This document shows positions 7,810 through 15,888 of a stretch of DNA of 64,000 bases, piece after piece; positions within the stretch are counted from its first letter, which is position 1; each line of letters begins with the position of its first letter. The notes beneath the pieces are model-generated. The model was not told the origin of the DNA and searched no databases. It saw nothing but the letters and a program-made list of their open reading frames with translations. The stretch comes from Candidatus Uhrbacteria bacterium (GTDB lineage: Bacteria > Patescibacteriota > Patescibacteriia > 2-12-FULL-60-25), in assembly GCA_018499965.2 (NCBI GenBank), contig JAHBAS020000007.1:23303-87302 (forward strand), given 5' to 3'. A program made the position numbers and the translations under genes.

Positions 7810-8667
7810 ATGATGCACGAACGTTTTTCTCCAGAAGTTCCGTCCTCATCCGAGGAGTCGAAGCCGCTCAAGCCGCAAGGGCGAGCTGGTATCGGTCGTA
7901 CCGCGCGGGCCGTGATGGCCGCCGGGGCGGTTCTCGCCGCTACAGAAGGGGAAGTGGAGGCCAAAGGCCCGAGGGACCCGGTAAAGGAGTACGCGCATCT
8001 TTCATTGCCGAGCGGGGAATCGTTGAATGCGCATCGCGACAAAGGATTGTTAAAAGAGCAGGCCATGACCGAGCGGTTCGGGTTCAGGAATTTTAAGAAC
8101 GAAGCCGATCTTCGCAAGGCGATTGAAAGAGGGGAGCTTGTTGCATTGAATCCGGGCCCGGAGGATGGATATGTATTCGATGTTGGTATTGGAGAGCTCG
8201 CCAAGCCGGAATCCCGCCATCTCTACCGGTCTATCGCGGCAGATGTCGCAGGGGAGTTCGTCGCGTTCGCGAAGGCGTACTATCAGAAGTTCGGGACGAA
8301 GCTGATCGTTAGTTCGATCGTACGAACCGAGGAGTATCAACGTGGGCTTTTGAAGGGTCGGAACAAGAACGAGGCGGCACCGGCTACGAAGTCGAGTCAT
8401 TTGCATGGACATGCCGTGGACATCCTCTATAGGGCTTCGGAGACACCGAAACGGCCCCAGGAGTATCAGATGGGCGTAGAGGAGGAAGAGTGGCTATTCG
8501 CCCGGGTGCTCATGGATGAGCACGATGGAAAGAAACAGGCGTCGTTGGAATTAAGCAACGGGGTGCTTCATGTGGTTTTCTATCCTTCAAAAGAAGGATC
8601 GTCTTTCGAGCAGCCGCAGCAAAGGGTTGAAGTGCCTACGGATATCGTTGATCCATGGGCAAGGTAG
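7810..8667 (+). CDS. M15/VanY-like peptidoglycan peptidase (DUF5715 type)
   Basis: About 285 residues. An N-terminal Arg-rich stretch and the hydrophobic segment ARAVMAAGAVLAATEG look like a signal or anchor. The active-site region SSHLHGHAVDIL matches the SxHxxGxAxD zinc motif of M15-type D,D/L,D-carboxypeptidases, and NGVLHVVFY supplies a later His. KLIVSSIVRTEEYQRGL just before is also typical of the DUF5715 group. Role inferred: trimming peptidoglycan stem peptides outside the membrane. The start is uncertain: the paired ATGs at 7810/7813 fit best because 7723 overlaps the divergent promoter. Confidence 0.7.
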   Translation: MMHERFSPEVPSSSEESKPLKPQGRAGIGRTARAVMAAGAVLAATEGEVEAKGPRDPVKEYAHLSLPSGESLNAHRDKGLLKEQAMTERFGFRNFKNEADLRKAIERGELVALNPGPEDGYVFDVGIGELAKPESRHLYRSIAADVAGEFVAFAKAYYQKFGTKLIVSSIVRTEEYQRGLLKGRNKNEAAPATKSSHLHGHAVDILYRASETPKRPQEYQMGVEEEEWLFARVLMDEHDGKKQASLELSNGVLHVVFYPSKEGSSFEQPQQRVEVPTDIVDPWAR

Positions 8668-8708
8668 CCCACGGCCATTTTTGACCGTTCGCTTGGCAGA
8701 CGTGTATC

Positions 8709-8717
8709 TGCTACGAT
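8709..8717 (+). promoter_or_regulatory. Extended -10 box
   Basis: TGCTACGAT (TGn plus TACGAT) ends 7 nt before the ATG at 8725; no Shine-Dalgarno site follows, consistent with a leaderless transcript. Confidence 0.55.
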
Positions 8718-8724
8718 CATTTTC

Positions 8725-10413
8725 ATGACGCAAGAAACAGCTTTAACGATCCTCAAAACCGGTGCGAATGTGTTTTTAACCGGTGAGCCGGGATCGGGAA
8801 AAACGTATACGGTCGGGCAGTACGTTTCATGGCTTCGGAGTCATGGGATTGCGCCAGCGATCACAGCATCCACGGGCATTGCTGCGACGCATATCGGAGG
8901 TACGACCGTGCATTCCTGGTCCGGGATCGGGATCCATAAGCATATCAGCGATGACGAGATGGATCGGATTTTGGAGAACGGCAAGCTCGTCCATCGCATT
9001 GAACGAACGTCCGTTCTTATCGTCGACGAAATCTCCATGCTGGATGCGCGAACGTTCGCATGCGTGGATCAGGTCTGTCGCAAAATTAAGAAGCCGGATC
9101 TCGCATTCGGGGGATTGCAAATCGTCGTCGTCGGCGATTTTTTTCAGCTCCCTCCGGTTTCGCGCACGGATGAAGATCCGGCGGAGTTTGCCTATGCCTC
9201 TTCGGCCTGGCAACGCGCGGATTTCATGACCTGCTACCTTTCAGAACAGCATCGACAGGATGATGCGGATTACGTTCATCTCCTGTCCTCGCTTCGAAGC
9301 GGTACGCCTTCTGCGGATGTGCACGAGCGGCTTCGTTCCCGCTATCTCGGTGATCGTATCACGGACTGTTTTCCTCGATTGTATGCACATAACGTGAACG
9401 TGGACCGGGTAAACGACGAAAAACTTTCCGAACTCCCAGGTGATGCACAGATTTTTGAAATGGAAACGCGTGGATCGAAGTCTCATGTCGAGCGCTTGGT
9501 GAAGAGTTGTTTGTCTCCGGAATTCTTGTCGCTCAAGATCGGCGCGCGCGTGATGTGCACGAAGAATCATTTTGAAAAAGGATTCGTCAACGGCACGCTC
9601 GGAGACATTGTGGGTTTCGATGAAGATGAAGGGCATCCGATTGTGAAGACCCTGAACGGTCGAACGATCACGCTCGAACCAATGGAGTGGACCGCCACGG
9701 ATGGATCTAAGACCATCGCCAAGATCGTGCAATTCCCGTTGCGACTCGCTTGGGCCATGACGATTCATAAGAGCCAAGGGCTCACGCTGGACGCGGCGGT
9801 GATGGATCTCTCGGAAGCGTTTGAGTATGGTCAGGGCTATGTGGCGCTTTCACGCGTGCGTTCGCTCGCGGGCCTGTATCTTTTGGGATATAACGCCCGT
9901 TCCTTACAGGTTCATCCGGAGATTCTTGAAGTAGATGCGGAGTTTCGCGCTCGGTCCATGCAAATCGAAGAAGAGTTCGCGCATGAATCCGTGGATCGTC
10001 TCAAACAAGTACAAACGGATTTCGTTATTGGTTGCGGTGGATTGCTGGACACCGTGAATTTCGTTCCTGAACGAATGGCTGAACCGAAGGTAAAGAAGAA
10101 GCGGGAAAAGAAAACGGCGACGCATGATGAAACGCTCGCGTTATTCTTGCAAGGAAAGACGATCGCTGAGATCGCGGAAGCGCGGAGTTTTGCTCCATCC
10201 ACGATTTTTGCACACATCGAAAGATTGTATATGGATAGCAAGATCGAGAAAGCGGATGTCGAAAAGATTTTGCCGGATCATGTCGTTCGGGCCATGGCGG
10301 AAATCAAGCGGGCTTTTGAGGCGTCTGAGGATGGAAAATTAGCCCCGATTTTTGAACAGTTTGGTGGCAAATATTCGTATGATGAATTGCGTCTTGTTCG
10401 AATGGTGATGTAG
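8725..10413 (+). CDS. PIF1-like ATP-dependent DNA helicase
   Basis: 562 residues, superfamily 1B helicase. Motif I is LTGEPGSGKTYTVGQY (about residue 17-32), Ia is ITASTGIAATHIGGTTVHSW, motif II is LIVDEISML, motif III is VVVGDFFQLPPV, and motifs V/VI are AMTIHKSQGLTLD and YVALSRVRSLAGLYLLGY. After residue 430 a C-terminal extension ends in LALFLQGKTIAEIAEARSF, a helix-turn-helix (HTH_40/RQC-like) tail seen in several bacterial PIF1 proteins. Likely unwinds structured or G-rich DNA during replication and repair. It stands alone downstream of the peptidase gene, under its own extended -10 box. Confidence 0.93.
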   Translation: MTQETALTILKTGANVFLTGEPGSGKTYTVGQYVSWLRSHGIAPAITASTGIAATHIGGTTVHSWSGIGIHKHISDDEMDRILENGKLVHRIERTSVLIVDEISMLDARTFACVDQVCRKIKKPDLAFGGLQIVVVGDFFQLPPVSRTDEDPAEFAYASSAWQRADFMTCYLSEQHRQDDADYVHLLSSLRSGTPSADVHERLRSRYLGDRITDCFPRLYAHNVNVDRVNDEKLSELPGDAQIFEMETRGSKSHVERLVKSCLSPEFLSLKIGARVMCTKNHFEKGFVNGTLGDIVGFDEDEGHPIVKTLNGRTITLEPMEWTATDGSKTIAKIVQFPLRLAWAMTIHKSQGLTLDAAVMDLSEAFEYGQGYVALSRVRSLAGLYLLGYNARSLQVHPEILEVDAEFRARSMQIEEEFAHESVDRLKQVQTDFVIGCGGLLDTVNFVPERMAEPKVKKKREKKTATHDETLALFLQGKTIAEIAEARSFAPSTIFAHIERLYMDSKIEKADVEKILPDHVVRAMAEIKRAFEASEDGKLAPIFEQFGGKYSYDELRLVRMVM

Positions 10414-10421
10414 AGGGGGGT

Positions 10422-10480
10422 GTTCGTAGATCCGTAAGTCCGTAGGACTGTGGTTCGAAGTGCAATTCGACTCACGAACC
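10422..10480. repeat. Degenerate 8-nt units forming a hairpin
   Basis: Tandem octamers GATCCGTA, AGTCCGTA and GGACTGTG (10429-10452) are preceded by GTTCGTA. The inverted form follows (TTCGACTC, ACGAACC). The same unit family is at 44871-44910 and 61762-61836. Located just after the helicase stop, so it may act as a terminator-like structure. Confidence 0.6.
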
Positions 10481-10589
10481 TTGTTCTTTGCGATGCTTTG
10501 CAAAAAAGCGTGTTTATGATGAACTATATCTATTGTCGCCCTTTAGACAAGCGGGAAGGTTTTGCTATCACACGATAGAAAGGATTCAC

Positions 10590-10817
10590 ATGTTCACGCC
10601 AGGTTATATACCTACGCATGGTTCGCCGTATGATGACGTGGATACGAAAGATGCTTCTGAGGAGCAAAAGGAAATCTCATGGCCAGCAGTTGTCGCAATC
10701 GTCGTTCTGGCTGTTGGAATTGCCGTAATCGTGACACCGTACAATCTCTTTCAATTATGGCGTCACAGGCATGATGGGGTTCATCCTCCTGTTTCACCCG
10801 GAGGTCATCATGGATGA
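10590..10817 (+). CDS. Small single-span membrane protein
   Basis: 75 residues, unrecognised. A polar N-terminus (FTPGYIPTHGSPYDDVD) is followed by one hydrophobic segment, WPAVVAIVVLAVGIAVIVTP, and a His-rich tail (LWRHRHDGVHPPVSPGGHHG). The start is supported by AAAGGA 7 nt upstream of the ATG. Its last 8 bases overlap the next gene, whose Shine-Dalgarno site lies inside it, so the two are translationally linked. Likely part of a three-gene set of tiny membrane proteins of unknown role. Confidence 0.6.
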   Translation: MFTPGYIPTHGSPYDDVDTKDASEEQKEISWPAVVAIVVLAVGIAVIVTPYNLFQLWRHRHDGVHPPVSPGGHHG

Positions 10818-11043
10818 ACGGGATTCCTCGCGGTCAACGGTCATCGCTCCACCGCCACTCGAACTTTTTCCTCCGGAGCAAATGCACGAAATGGTTTCCC
10901 GCCCGCCTCCGTTGCCAAAAGAGGCATTCGTTTCTCAAGCGACGGGATCTGTGCGGGAAGCGTTGATCACGGCTTTCGTTGCCTTGCTCGTCGGAATGGT
11001 CATTGGTTCGGTGGGGGTGCTTATCTGTCTATATATTCTTTAG
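10810..11043 (+). CDS. Small C-terminally anchored membrane protein
   Basis: 77 residues. A Pro-rich cytosolic part (APPPLELFPPEQ, SRPPPLPKEAF) is followed by a C-terminal hydrophobic helix, ITAFVALLVGMVIGSVGVLI. GGAGGT at 10800-10805 sits 4 nt before the ATG. Overlaps the preceding gene by 8 bases. No known family. The Pro-rich stretches could bind a partner, but none is evident. Confidence 0.6.
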   Translation: MDERDSSRSTVIAPPPLELFPPEQMHEMVSRPPPLPKEAFVSQATGSVREALITAFVALLVGMVIGSVGVLICLYIL

Positions 11044-11072
11044 TTTTCGTAAAAAAAGAAAGGAGTACGAAC

Positions 11073-11291
11073 GTGATTCTCTTCATTCTCTTTGGTGCGG
11101 GAGATGGTTTTCCGCCGATGTCAGGATCTCCGGATCCGGATGATGCGAAGAACGGACCGGTCGCCATCTTCTTAGGGGCTGCGTTGTTGGTAATTTTACT
11201 AGCCATGAGATGTTCCGAAAAATGTTCCGCGGAACGATCGTCGAACCGAACGTCTCCAACCGTCCCCGCGACTATCTCTTCTTCTCGATAA
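11073..11291 (+). CDS. Small membrane protein, GTG start
   Basis: 72 residues, GTG start with AAAGGAG 8 nt upstream. Hydrophobic segments FILFGAG at the N-terminus and VAIFLGAALLVILLAMRC in the middle flank a Pro/Asp-rich loop (PPMSGSPDPDDAKNG). The tail is Ser/Arg-rich with two Cys. Lies 29 nt after the preceding small membrane gene, so probably the third cistron of the same message. Unrecognised family. Confidence 0.55.
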   Translation: MILFILFGAGDGFPPMSGSPDPDDAKNGPVAIFLGAALLVILLAMRCSEKCSAERSSNRTSPTVPATISSSR

Positions 11292-11366
11292 TCGTCGAGA
11301 TCTCCTCACACCCCGATGGCTTCATTGGGGTGTGTTGCGTTCTCCTCCCGTGTTCTCTCTCAGGAT

Positions 11367-11374
11367 GCTATACT
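11367..11374 (+). promoter_or_regulatory. Extended -10 box
   Basis: TGCTATACT (11366-11374) ends 9 nt before the ATG at 11384. Predicted start of transcription is within 2-3 nt of the start codon. Confidence 0.55.
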
Positions 11375-11383
11375 TTTGGCTGC

Positions 11384-12400
11384 ATGGAGCAAAATCTTTC
11401 ACCAGATCGTCCTAACGTGGAGAATGAATGGAGGTGGATTTATTGTGGAATTTTTTGCATTATCGGTATTGCTATTGGTTTAGGTACGGCGTATTTTCTA
11501 TGGAAGGTTGATCATCTGGATCGAATTCCGGAAATACGCGATTCTTCATCGGGATATCGGTTTATTAATCCGTTACTCGATTGCGATCTAGGACAGGAGT
11601 ACCTTTCGAATAGGATTTCCAAACCATCAAGCGCATCACTTAAGAAAAAAATAGAGCTTTTAAAGAAGGATGGAGATCTCGTGTCTGCATCTTTGTATTA
11701 TCGAGATTTGAATAATGGTCCTTGGGTAGGAATAGGGGAAAAAATGACCTTCGCACCAGCGAGTCTTCTGAAGCTTCCGATCATGATGTACTACTTCAAG
11801 TTGGCGGAATTAGATCCGTCTATCTTGCAGCAAAAAGTGGTAGCGACGCCTCCTTCGATACAAACGGAACAGCATTTTAAGCCAAGCGAGTCTCTTGAGA
11901 CTGGAAAAGAGTATTCGATCATAGAGTTGATTGAACACATGATTCGGTATTCTGACAATCAGGCAACACTCATTCTTTTAGGTTTATCAAAGGAGTCTCC
12001 TATTAATAAGGTCCTTCAGGATCTTTCGATCGAGATGTCTAAGGATATGAATGGTCAGCCGATGATTACGGTGCGTGATTATGCTGTGCTTTTCCGTGTG
12101 TTATTCAACGCCTCTTACCTGAATCCGATTTTTTCCGAAAAGGCTCTACGACTTCTCTCGGAATCGGATTTCAACCACGGCATGAGAGGTGGCATTCCAT
12201 CTGAAATTTTGATTGCTCATAAATTCGGTGAACGGGAATTGGACGCAGATGGTCTTACGCAGGTTCATGATTGCGGCATCGTGTATCAATTCATGAAACC
12301 GTATATTCTTTGCGTGATGACACGTGGAAAGGATCCGGATCGTTTAGCCGAAATTATCGCAGATATTTCAAAAGACGTTTATCAATTTGTGGCGAAATAA
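11384..12400 (+). CDS. Membrane-anchored class A beta-lactamase-fold serine hydrolase
   Basis: 338 residues. An N-terminal membrane span (WIYCGIFCIIGIAIGLGTAYF) anchors a beta-lactamase/transpeptidase-fold domain. The catalytic SxxK is SLLK in FAPASLLKLPIMMYY, and the SDN motif is present in IRYSDNQATL. The third motif, normally KTG, reads HKFGE, so the Thr is replaced by Phe. That substitution argues for a peptidase or non-lactamase relative of the class A family, acting in the periplasm-like space on the cell wall. I chose the ATG at 11384 because a TGC-extended TATACT lies just upstream and no Shine-Dalgarno site supports earlier ATGs. Confidence 0.75.
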   Translation: MEQNLSPDRPNVENEWRWIYCGIFCIIGIAIGLGTAYFLWKVDHLDRIPEIRDSSSGYRFINPLLDCDLGQEYLSNRISKPSSASLKKKIELLKKDGDLVSASLYYRDLNNGPWVGIGEKMTFAPASLLKLPIMMYYFKLAELDPSILQQKVVATPPSIQTEQHFKPSESLETGKEYSIIELIEHMIRYSDNQATLILLGLSKESPINKVLQDLSIEMSKDMNGQPMITVRDYAVLFRVLFNASYLNPIFSEKALRLLSESDFNHGMRGGIPSEILIAHKFGERELDADGLTQVHDCGIVYQFMKPYILCVMTRGKDPDRLAEIIADISKDVYQFVAK

Positions 12401-12433
12401 GAAATATGTCACGTTTGCGGACCATTTCTCGTA

Positions 12434-12466
12434 GTTCATGATAGAGGCATGAACTCGTGTTATCAT
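12434..12466 (+). promoter_or_regulatory. Promoter with inverted repeat before the ECF sigma gene
   Basis: A perfect 7-bp inverted repeat, GTTCATG and CATGAAC with a 7-nt spacer (12434-12454), sits where the -35 should be. TATCAT at 12461-12466 is a candidate -10. The GAAC in the right arm recalls -35 elements of ECF sigma factors, so the gene may control itself. Confidence 0.5.
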
Positions 12467-12487
12467 CTTAGAGACAGGCCTCTTCAG

Positions 12488-13063
12488 ATGGATCCAAAAG
12501 AACTCGCGGCAATCGAAGCGTGTCAGGCTGGAACGCCTGGGCGTTTTGACGACCTCTACCAGCTCTATGCGGAAAAGATCTACCGTTTCATCTTCTTTAA
12601 GACATTCCATCGTGAGACGGCAGAAGACATTACCAGCGACGTCTTCATGAAAGCATTAGAACGCATTGGTCAATTCGACGCTGCACGGGGAACGTTTTCC
12701 GCCTGGATCTATCGAATCGCCCGCAATGCGGTGATCGACCACTATCGGACGAATCGTACATCGGAAGAGATTGAGGATGGGTGGACAGTCGTTTCATCCA
12801 CGGATGTGGAGCGTGATGCGGAAACCGCCGTTGCGTTCGAAAAGGTACAGGAGGCGCTCAAGTTGCTTAAGCCGGAACAACGGGAAATCGTTGTTATGCG
12901 GCTCTGGGACGGGCTTTCGCATCAGGAGATCGCGGCGATCCTCGGCATGACGGAATCGAACGTGAAGCAGGTTTTTTCACGGACGATTCGAAGACTTCGG
13001 GAAGAATTTGGAGAAACGATACTCATGATGGTACTCGCAATCGGCCTCGGATCCCTACATTAG
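12488..13063 (+). CDS. ECF-type RNA polymerase sigma factor
   Basis: About 191 residues, normal for group 4 sigma factors. Region 2 reads FDDLYQLYAEKIYRFIFFK, then TAEDITSDVFMKALERI and FSAWIYRIARNAVIDHYR, the -10 recognition helix. Region 4 reads LKPEQREIVVMRLWDGLSHQEIAAILGMTESNVKQVFSRTIRRLRE. A short hydrophobic C-terminus (ILMMVLAIGLGSLH) is unusual. The next gene, 30 bases downstream, encodes a single-span membrane protein with a cytosolic N-terminus, so a sigma/anti-sigma pair is likely. The inverted repeat at the -35 position suggests autoregulation. Confidence 0.92.
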   Translation: MDPKELAAIEACQAGTPGRFDDLYQLYAEKIYRFIFFKTFHRETAEDITSDVFMKALERIGQFDAARGTFSAWIYRIARNAVIDHYRTNRTSEEIEDGWTVVSSTDVERDAETAVAFEKVQEALKLLKPEQREIVVMRLWDGLSHQEIAAILGMTESNVKQVFSRTIRRLREEFGETILMMVLAIGLGSLH

Positions 13064-13081
13064 AATATCCATTGATATCCA

Positions 13082-13087
13082 TAAATT
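13082..13087 (+). promoter_or_regulatory. Possible internal -10 box
   Basis: TAAATT ends 6 nt before the ATG at 13094, matching the spacing of the other leaderless genes here. The gene could also be read from the sigma promoter. Confidence 0.35.
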
Positions 13088-13093
13088 ACCCCT

Positions 13094-14794
13094 ATGCCCA
13101 AATTAACCCCTAAAGATATTTCCGCGCTCCTTGAGGAACTCTACGCGACTGATCCTTCCCTCCGCGATCGCGAAGCGGATTTGAAGCGTCTTATCCAAAC
13201 GCTTGCTGCCGCAAAACCAAATGCCGTCGTTGATTCGACGTTTATTCAAACTCTACGAAAGACTTTGGCGGAAAAGGCGAAAACCCTTTCTGTCCAACGA
13301 ACCCCTTCTATGAAAATTTCTCTTCCTACGATTCATTCATCCCGATTTTGGCCAGCGCTCGGTTTTACGGTCAGTGGAGTTGCCGTTGGCATGATGGCGA
13401 TGTTGTATGTGACCCAAGATATGGGTATTTCATCGACCTTGCGCATGAAGCCCGTTGCAACGCAAAATGAGAATACGGATTTCGCCACGAGAGAACGGGT
13501 GCTGTCTATTGAGCGTATTGCGAATGGCGCTTTCGGTCAGCTTGCAGTGAATGCCGGAGTAACCCAAGAAATGGGCGTAGCGCCGTCTTCCGGTATGGGT
13601 GGTAACGCCGTGTCATATGAGGCTCGGTCATTAGCTATGCCGATTGCGGCATCGGAGGCTCCTGTACCTCGAGCTGATGGAGCGGTGACTTCTGGAGTGG
13701 CGTCGCCTGATATGAAAATGATCGCGCCGTATCCGATGGTACAGGTAGATTATGAGTACACCGGAGAAGCGCTTGATCTGACGGATACGTCGCTTGATGT
13801 GTTAAAGCGATCCCCTGGTTCGTTTTCCGGAGGCTCGTTAGTCTCGGCACTTCGCGGTTTGAACCTTGGCGTTGCCGATCTCTCTTCTTTTGGGAACGCG
13901 AGCGTTGGCGATATCAGCATTTATCAGAACGAACCCTACGGATATCAGATTTACGTAAGTCCTCGCAGCGGCACGATATCTATCGATCAAAACTGGGATC
14001 AGTGGAAAGACGCGTATCCGACATGTCAGGATGATCAGTGCTGGAAGGCGAGTCAGTTAAAGCGATCGGATGTACCTTCGGATCAAGAGCTCGTACAGAT
14101 CGCGGATGCGTTCATAGCACAACATCGTATTGACCGTTCGGTCTACGGTGCCGGAGAAGTTGATAAGTCATGGGAACAGTATGCTTCGAATGAGAATGGG
14201 GAGGTGTATATTCCGGATGTCATGCAAGTTACGTATCCCCTCATGATCGATGGAAAGACCGTGTACCAAAACGGAGGTGCGAAAATGGGAATCGTGGTAG
14301 GGATCAATCTTCGCGTCAAAAAGGTTTCGAGCGTGTACAACTTACAGCAGCTCTCGTTTGAGGCATCGGCCTATGACGCGGAAACCAATGCGGATACGAT
14401 TCTTGCAGAGGCGAAAAAAGGAGGCTTGTCATCGCCGATTCGATACATGCAAGAGAATGTGGAAACGAAGACGGTAAAGGCGGAATTAGGAACTCCGATG
14501 AAGGCCTTGGTCCAAATTTACCAGTATAAGGACAATCAATCTTTCGAGCTGTATGTTCCGGCACTTATTTTCCCGGTGACGAAAGCGCCAGACGTTTCCA
14601 GTGGTGCATGGGCGCCGAGTGCGGTGATCGTGCCACTCGTCAAAGGAATCGTGCAAGACATGCCGACGATCATGCCATTGATCGAATCGGGCGCGATGAT
14701 TAAATCCGGCGATGGCGCAAGCGGATCATCCGGAGGTATGGTGACGCCACCGGCGATGCCGTCCGTGGTTTCCGAACCGGATACGAAGCGATAA
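13094..14794 (+). CDS. Single-span membrane protein, probable anti-sigma factor with large outer domain
   Basis: 566 residues. About 80 cytosolic residues (helical, ending SMKISLPTIHSSR) precede one membrane span, FWPALGFTVSGVAVGMMAML. Some 460 outer residues follow, with no family I recognise. The outer part has a Ser/Gly-rich linker and a beta-rich region (QIYVSPRSGTISIDQNWDQW, VTYPLMIDGKTVYQNGG), ending in a Gly/Ser-rich tail. Adjacency to the ECF sigma gene and the topology suggest an anti-sigma factor sensing envelope state. A lipoprotein at 15889-17076 has a similar outer-domain style. A terminator follows. Confidence 0.6.
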   Translation: MPKLTPKDISALLEELYATDPSLRDREADLKRLIQTLAAAKPNAVVDSTFIQTLRKTLAEKAKTLSVQRTPSMKISLPTIHSSRFWPALGFTVSGVAVGMMAMLYVTQDMGISSTLRMKPVATQNENTDFATRERVLSIERIANGAFGQLAVNAGVTQEMGVAPSSGMGGNAVSYEARSLAMPIAASEAPVPRADGAVTSGVASPDMKMIAPYPMVQVDYEYTGEALDLTDTSLDVLKRSPGSFSGGSLVSALRGLNLGVADLSSFGNASVGDISIYQNEPYGYQIYVSPRSGTISIDQNWDQWKDAYPTCQDDQCWKASQLKRSDVPSDQELVQIADAFIAQHRIDRSVYGAGEVDKSWEQYASNENGEVYIPDVMQVTYPLMIDGKTVYQNGGAKMGIVVGINLRVKKVSSVYNLQQLSFEASAYDAETNADTILAEAKKGGLSSPIRYMQENVETKTVKAELGTPMKALVQIYQYKDNQSFELYVPALIFPVTKAPDVSSGAWAPSAVIVPLVKGIVQDMPTIMPLIESGAMIKSGDGASGSSGGMVTPPAMPSVVSEPDTKR

Positions 14795-14811
14795 AAGACG
14801 GAGATAAAAAC

Positions 14812-14843
14812 AAAACCCCCTACGTGTGTACGCAGGGGGTTTT
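14812..14843. terminator. Bidirectional terminator
   Basis: AAAACCCCCTACGT pairs with ACGCAGGGGGTTTT around a GTGT loop, one mismatch. Separates the anti-sigma gene from the convergent XRE regulator. Confidence 0.85.
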
Positions 14844-14857
14844 CGTTTGATCGGAAA

Positions 14858-15109
14858 TTATTCGCAAACGCGCTTCAACTGGAATACGTGTTCAACTGGA
14901 TGGTTGAAGAACTGGGAAATGAGAAGCGCTAAGGAAAGAGACGGAATATAGTCGCCTTTTTCCATGGAACAAATCGTCTGACGGCTAACGCCGACAGCCT
15001 TCGCAAGCTGTTCCTGTGTGATTTTCTTCTCCTGCCGTAAGTTGCGGAGACAGTTATAGACGGTATGTTCTCGGGCCATATAAGTGATGATGGCAAGGAT
15101 ATCAGACAT
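14858..15109 (-). CDS. XRE-family HTH regulator
   Basis: About 83 residues, a bare helix-turn-helix: NLRQEKKITQEQLAKAVGVSRQTICSMEKGDYIPSLSLALLISQFF. This is the compact XRE type found in many Gram-positive and CPR genomes, which often represses a neighbouring membrane-protein gene. A second ATG at 15079 would shorten it by ten residues. The intergenic region to the divergent gene at 15212 holds an inverted repeat (15152-15176) that could be its operator. Ends with two Cys-containing residues (KRVCE). Confidence 0.85.
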   Translation of the reverse strand: MSDILAIITYMAREHTVYNCLRNLRQEKKITQEQLAKAVGVSRQTICSMEKGDYIPSLSLALLISQFFNHPVEHVFQLKRVCE

Positions 15110-15151
15110 TTCTTTTTCGGTCAAGGGTGGTTGTCAGCTTGAGCTTAAAAT

Positions 15152-15176
15152 GGCTAAACTGAGCTATTTTTTAGCC
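15152..15176. promoter_or_regulatory. Candidate operator between divergent genes
   Basis: GGCTAAA (15152-15158) and TTTAGCC (15170-15176) form a 7-bp inverted repeat with an 11-nt spacer. It lies between the XRE regulator and the exported protein gene, so it may bind the XRE protein. Confidence 0.45.
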
Positions 15177-15197
15177 TATTCAAGTCATGGTATTTTT

Positions 15198-15205
15198 GCT
15201 ATGAT
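15198..15205 (+). promoter_or_regulatory. Extended -10 box
   Basis: TGCTATGAT (15197-15205) ends exactly 6 nt before the GTG at 15212; leaderless transcript predicted. Confidence 0.6.
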
Positions 15206-15211
15206 TTTTGA

Positions 15212-15877
15212 GTGAAATTGGCGAAATATCTCATTGGTATCGTTTGCGGTTTGAGCTTTGGCTTGTATGTTCAGGCTCAGGCGACCCCGTCTTTTGCCGT
15301 TTTTGATATTGAAGCCGCTTCAGAGGGGTTTGATCTCGTCGTTGGTATTCAACCATTGGCTGCGCAAGCGCTCGCCGGATCGTTCGTGAGTTCAAGTTCT
15401 ACCATTCAGCGCATTGAGGCGAATGCTGAAATGATCGCCGCATACATCCAGTCATCCGTTTCATTAAAGCAGCAAGGTGATCGGTGTTCTTGGGATCCGA
15501 AGCCGGAAACGGTAGCGCAGGATACGATCACGCTTCATGCCGAAGGCGTGACCGTACGTGGCCGCGTGCATTGCGCGGATGCTCATCGTTCGATCGCATT
15601 GCAAACGGATCTTTTTCAAGGCATGTTTGCCGAACATCGAAATATCGTACGCATGAAAACGGCAGATGGATCGTATCGTGTGATTGATCAATTGGATGCT
15701 TCGCATGATCGCACAGTCCTCGATCCGAATTTGGCGTATGCATCATCGTCTGATGTATCGACGGATGGTTCGGATCGTCTTGATGTCGCGTGGATTCTTT
15801 TTGCGATTGTCATTTCGAGCGCATGCGTTTTTGGCGCGCATCATCTTTGGCGTCGAAAGAGGGCGGGTCGCGTGTAA
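15212..15877 (+). CDS. Exported protein with C-terminal membrane anchor
   Basis: 221 residues, GTG start. An N-terminal signal peptide (LIGIVCGLSFGLYVQAQA, cut near AQA-T) leads to a beta-rich domain of about 165 residues with a Cys pair (DRCSWDP and GRVHCAD). A C-terminal span, WILFAIVISSACVFGAHHLW, then RRKRAGR follows. The topology is outside-in with the tail in the cytosol. Family not recognised. The GTG is fixed by a TGC-extended TATGAT six bases upstream. It sits between an XRE regulator and a lipoprotein, both on the other strand. Confidence 0.6.
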   Translation: MKLAKYLIGIVCGLSFGLYVQAQATPSFAVFDIEAASEGFDLVVGIQPLAAQALAGSFVSSSSTIQRIEANAEMIAAYIQSSVSLKQQGDRCSWDPKPETVAQDTITLHAEGVTVRGRVHCADAHRSIALQTDLFQGMFAEHRNIVRMKTADGSYRVIDQLDASHDRTVLDPNLAYASSSDVSTDGSDRLDVAWILFAIVISSACVFGAHHLWRRKRAGRV

Positions 15878-15888
15878 GGTAAAAATCT

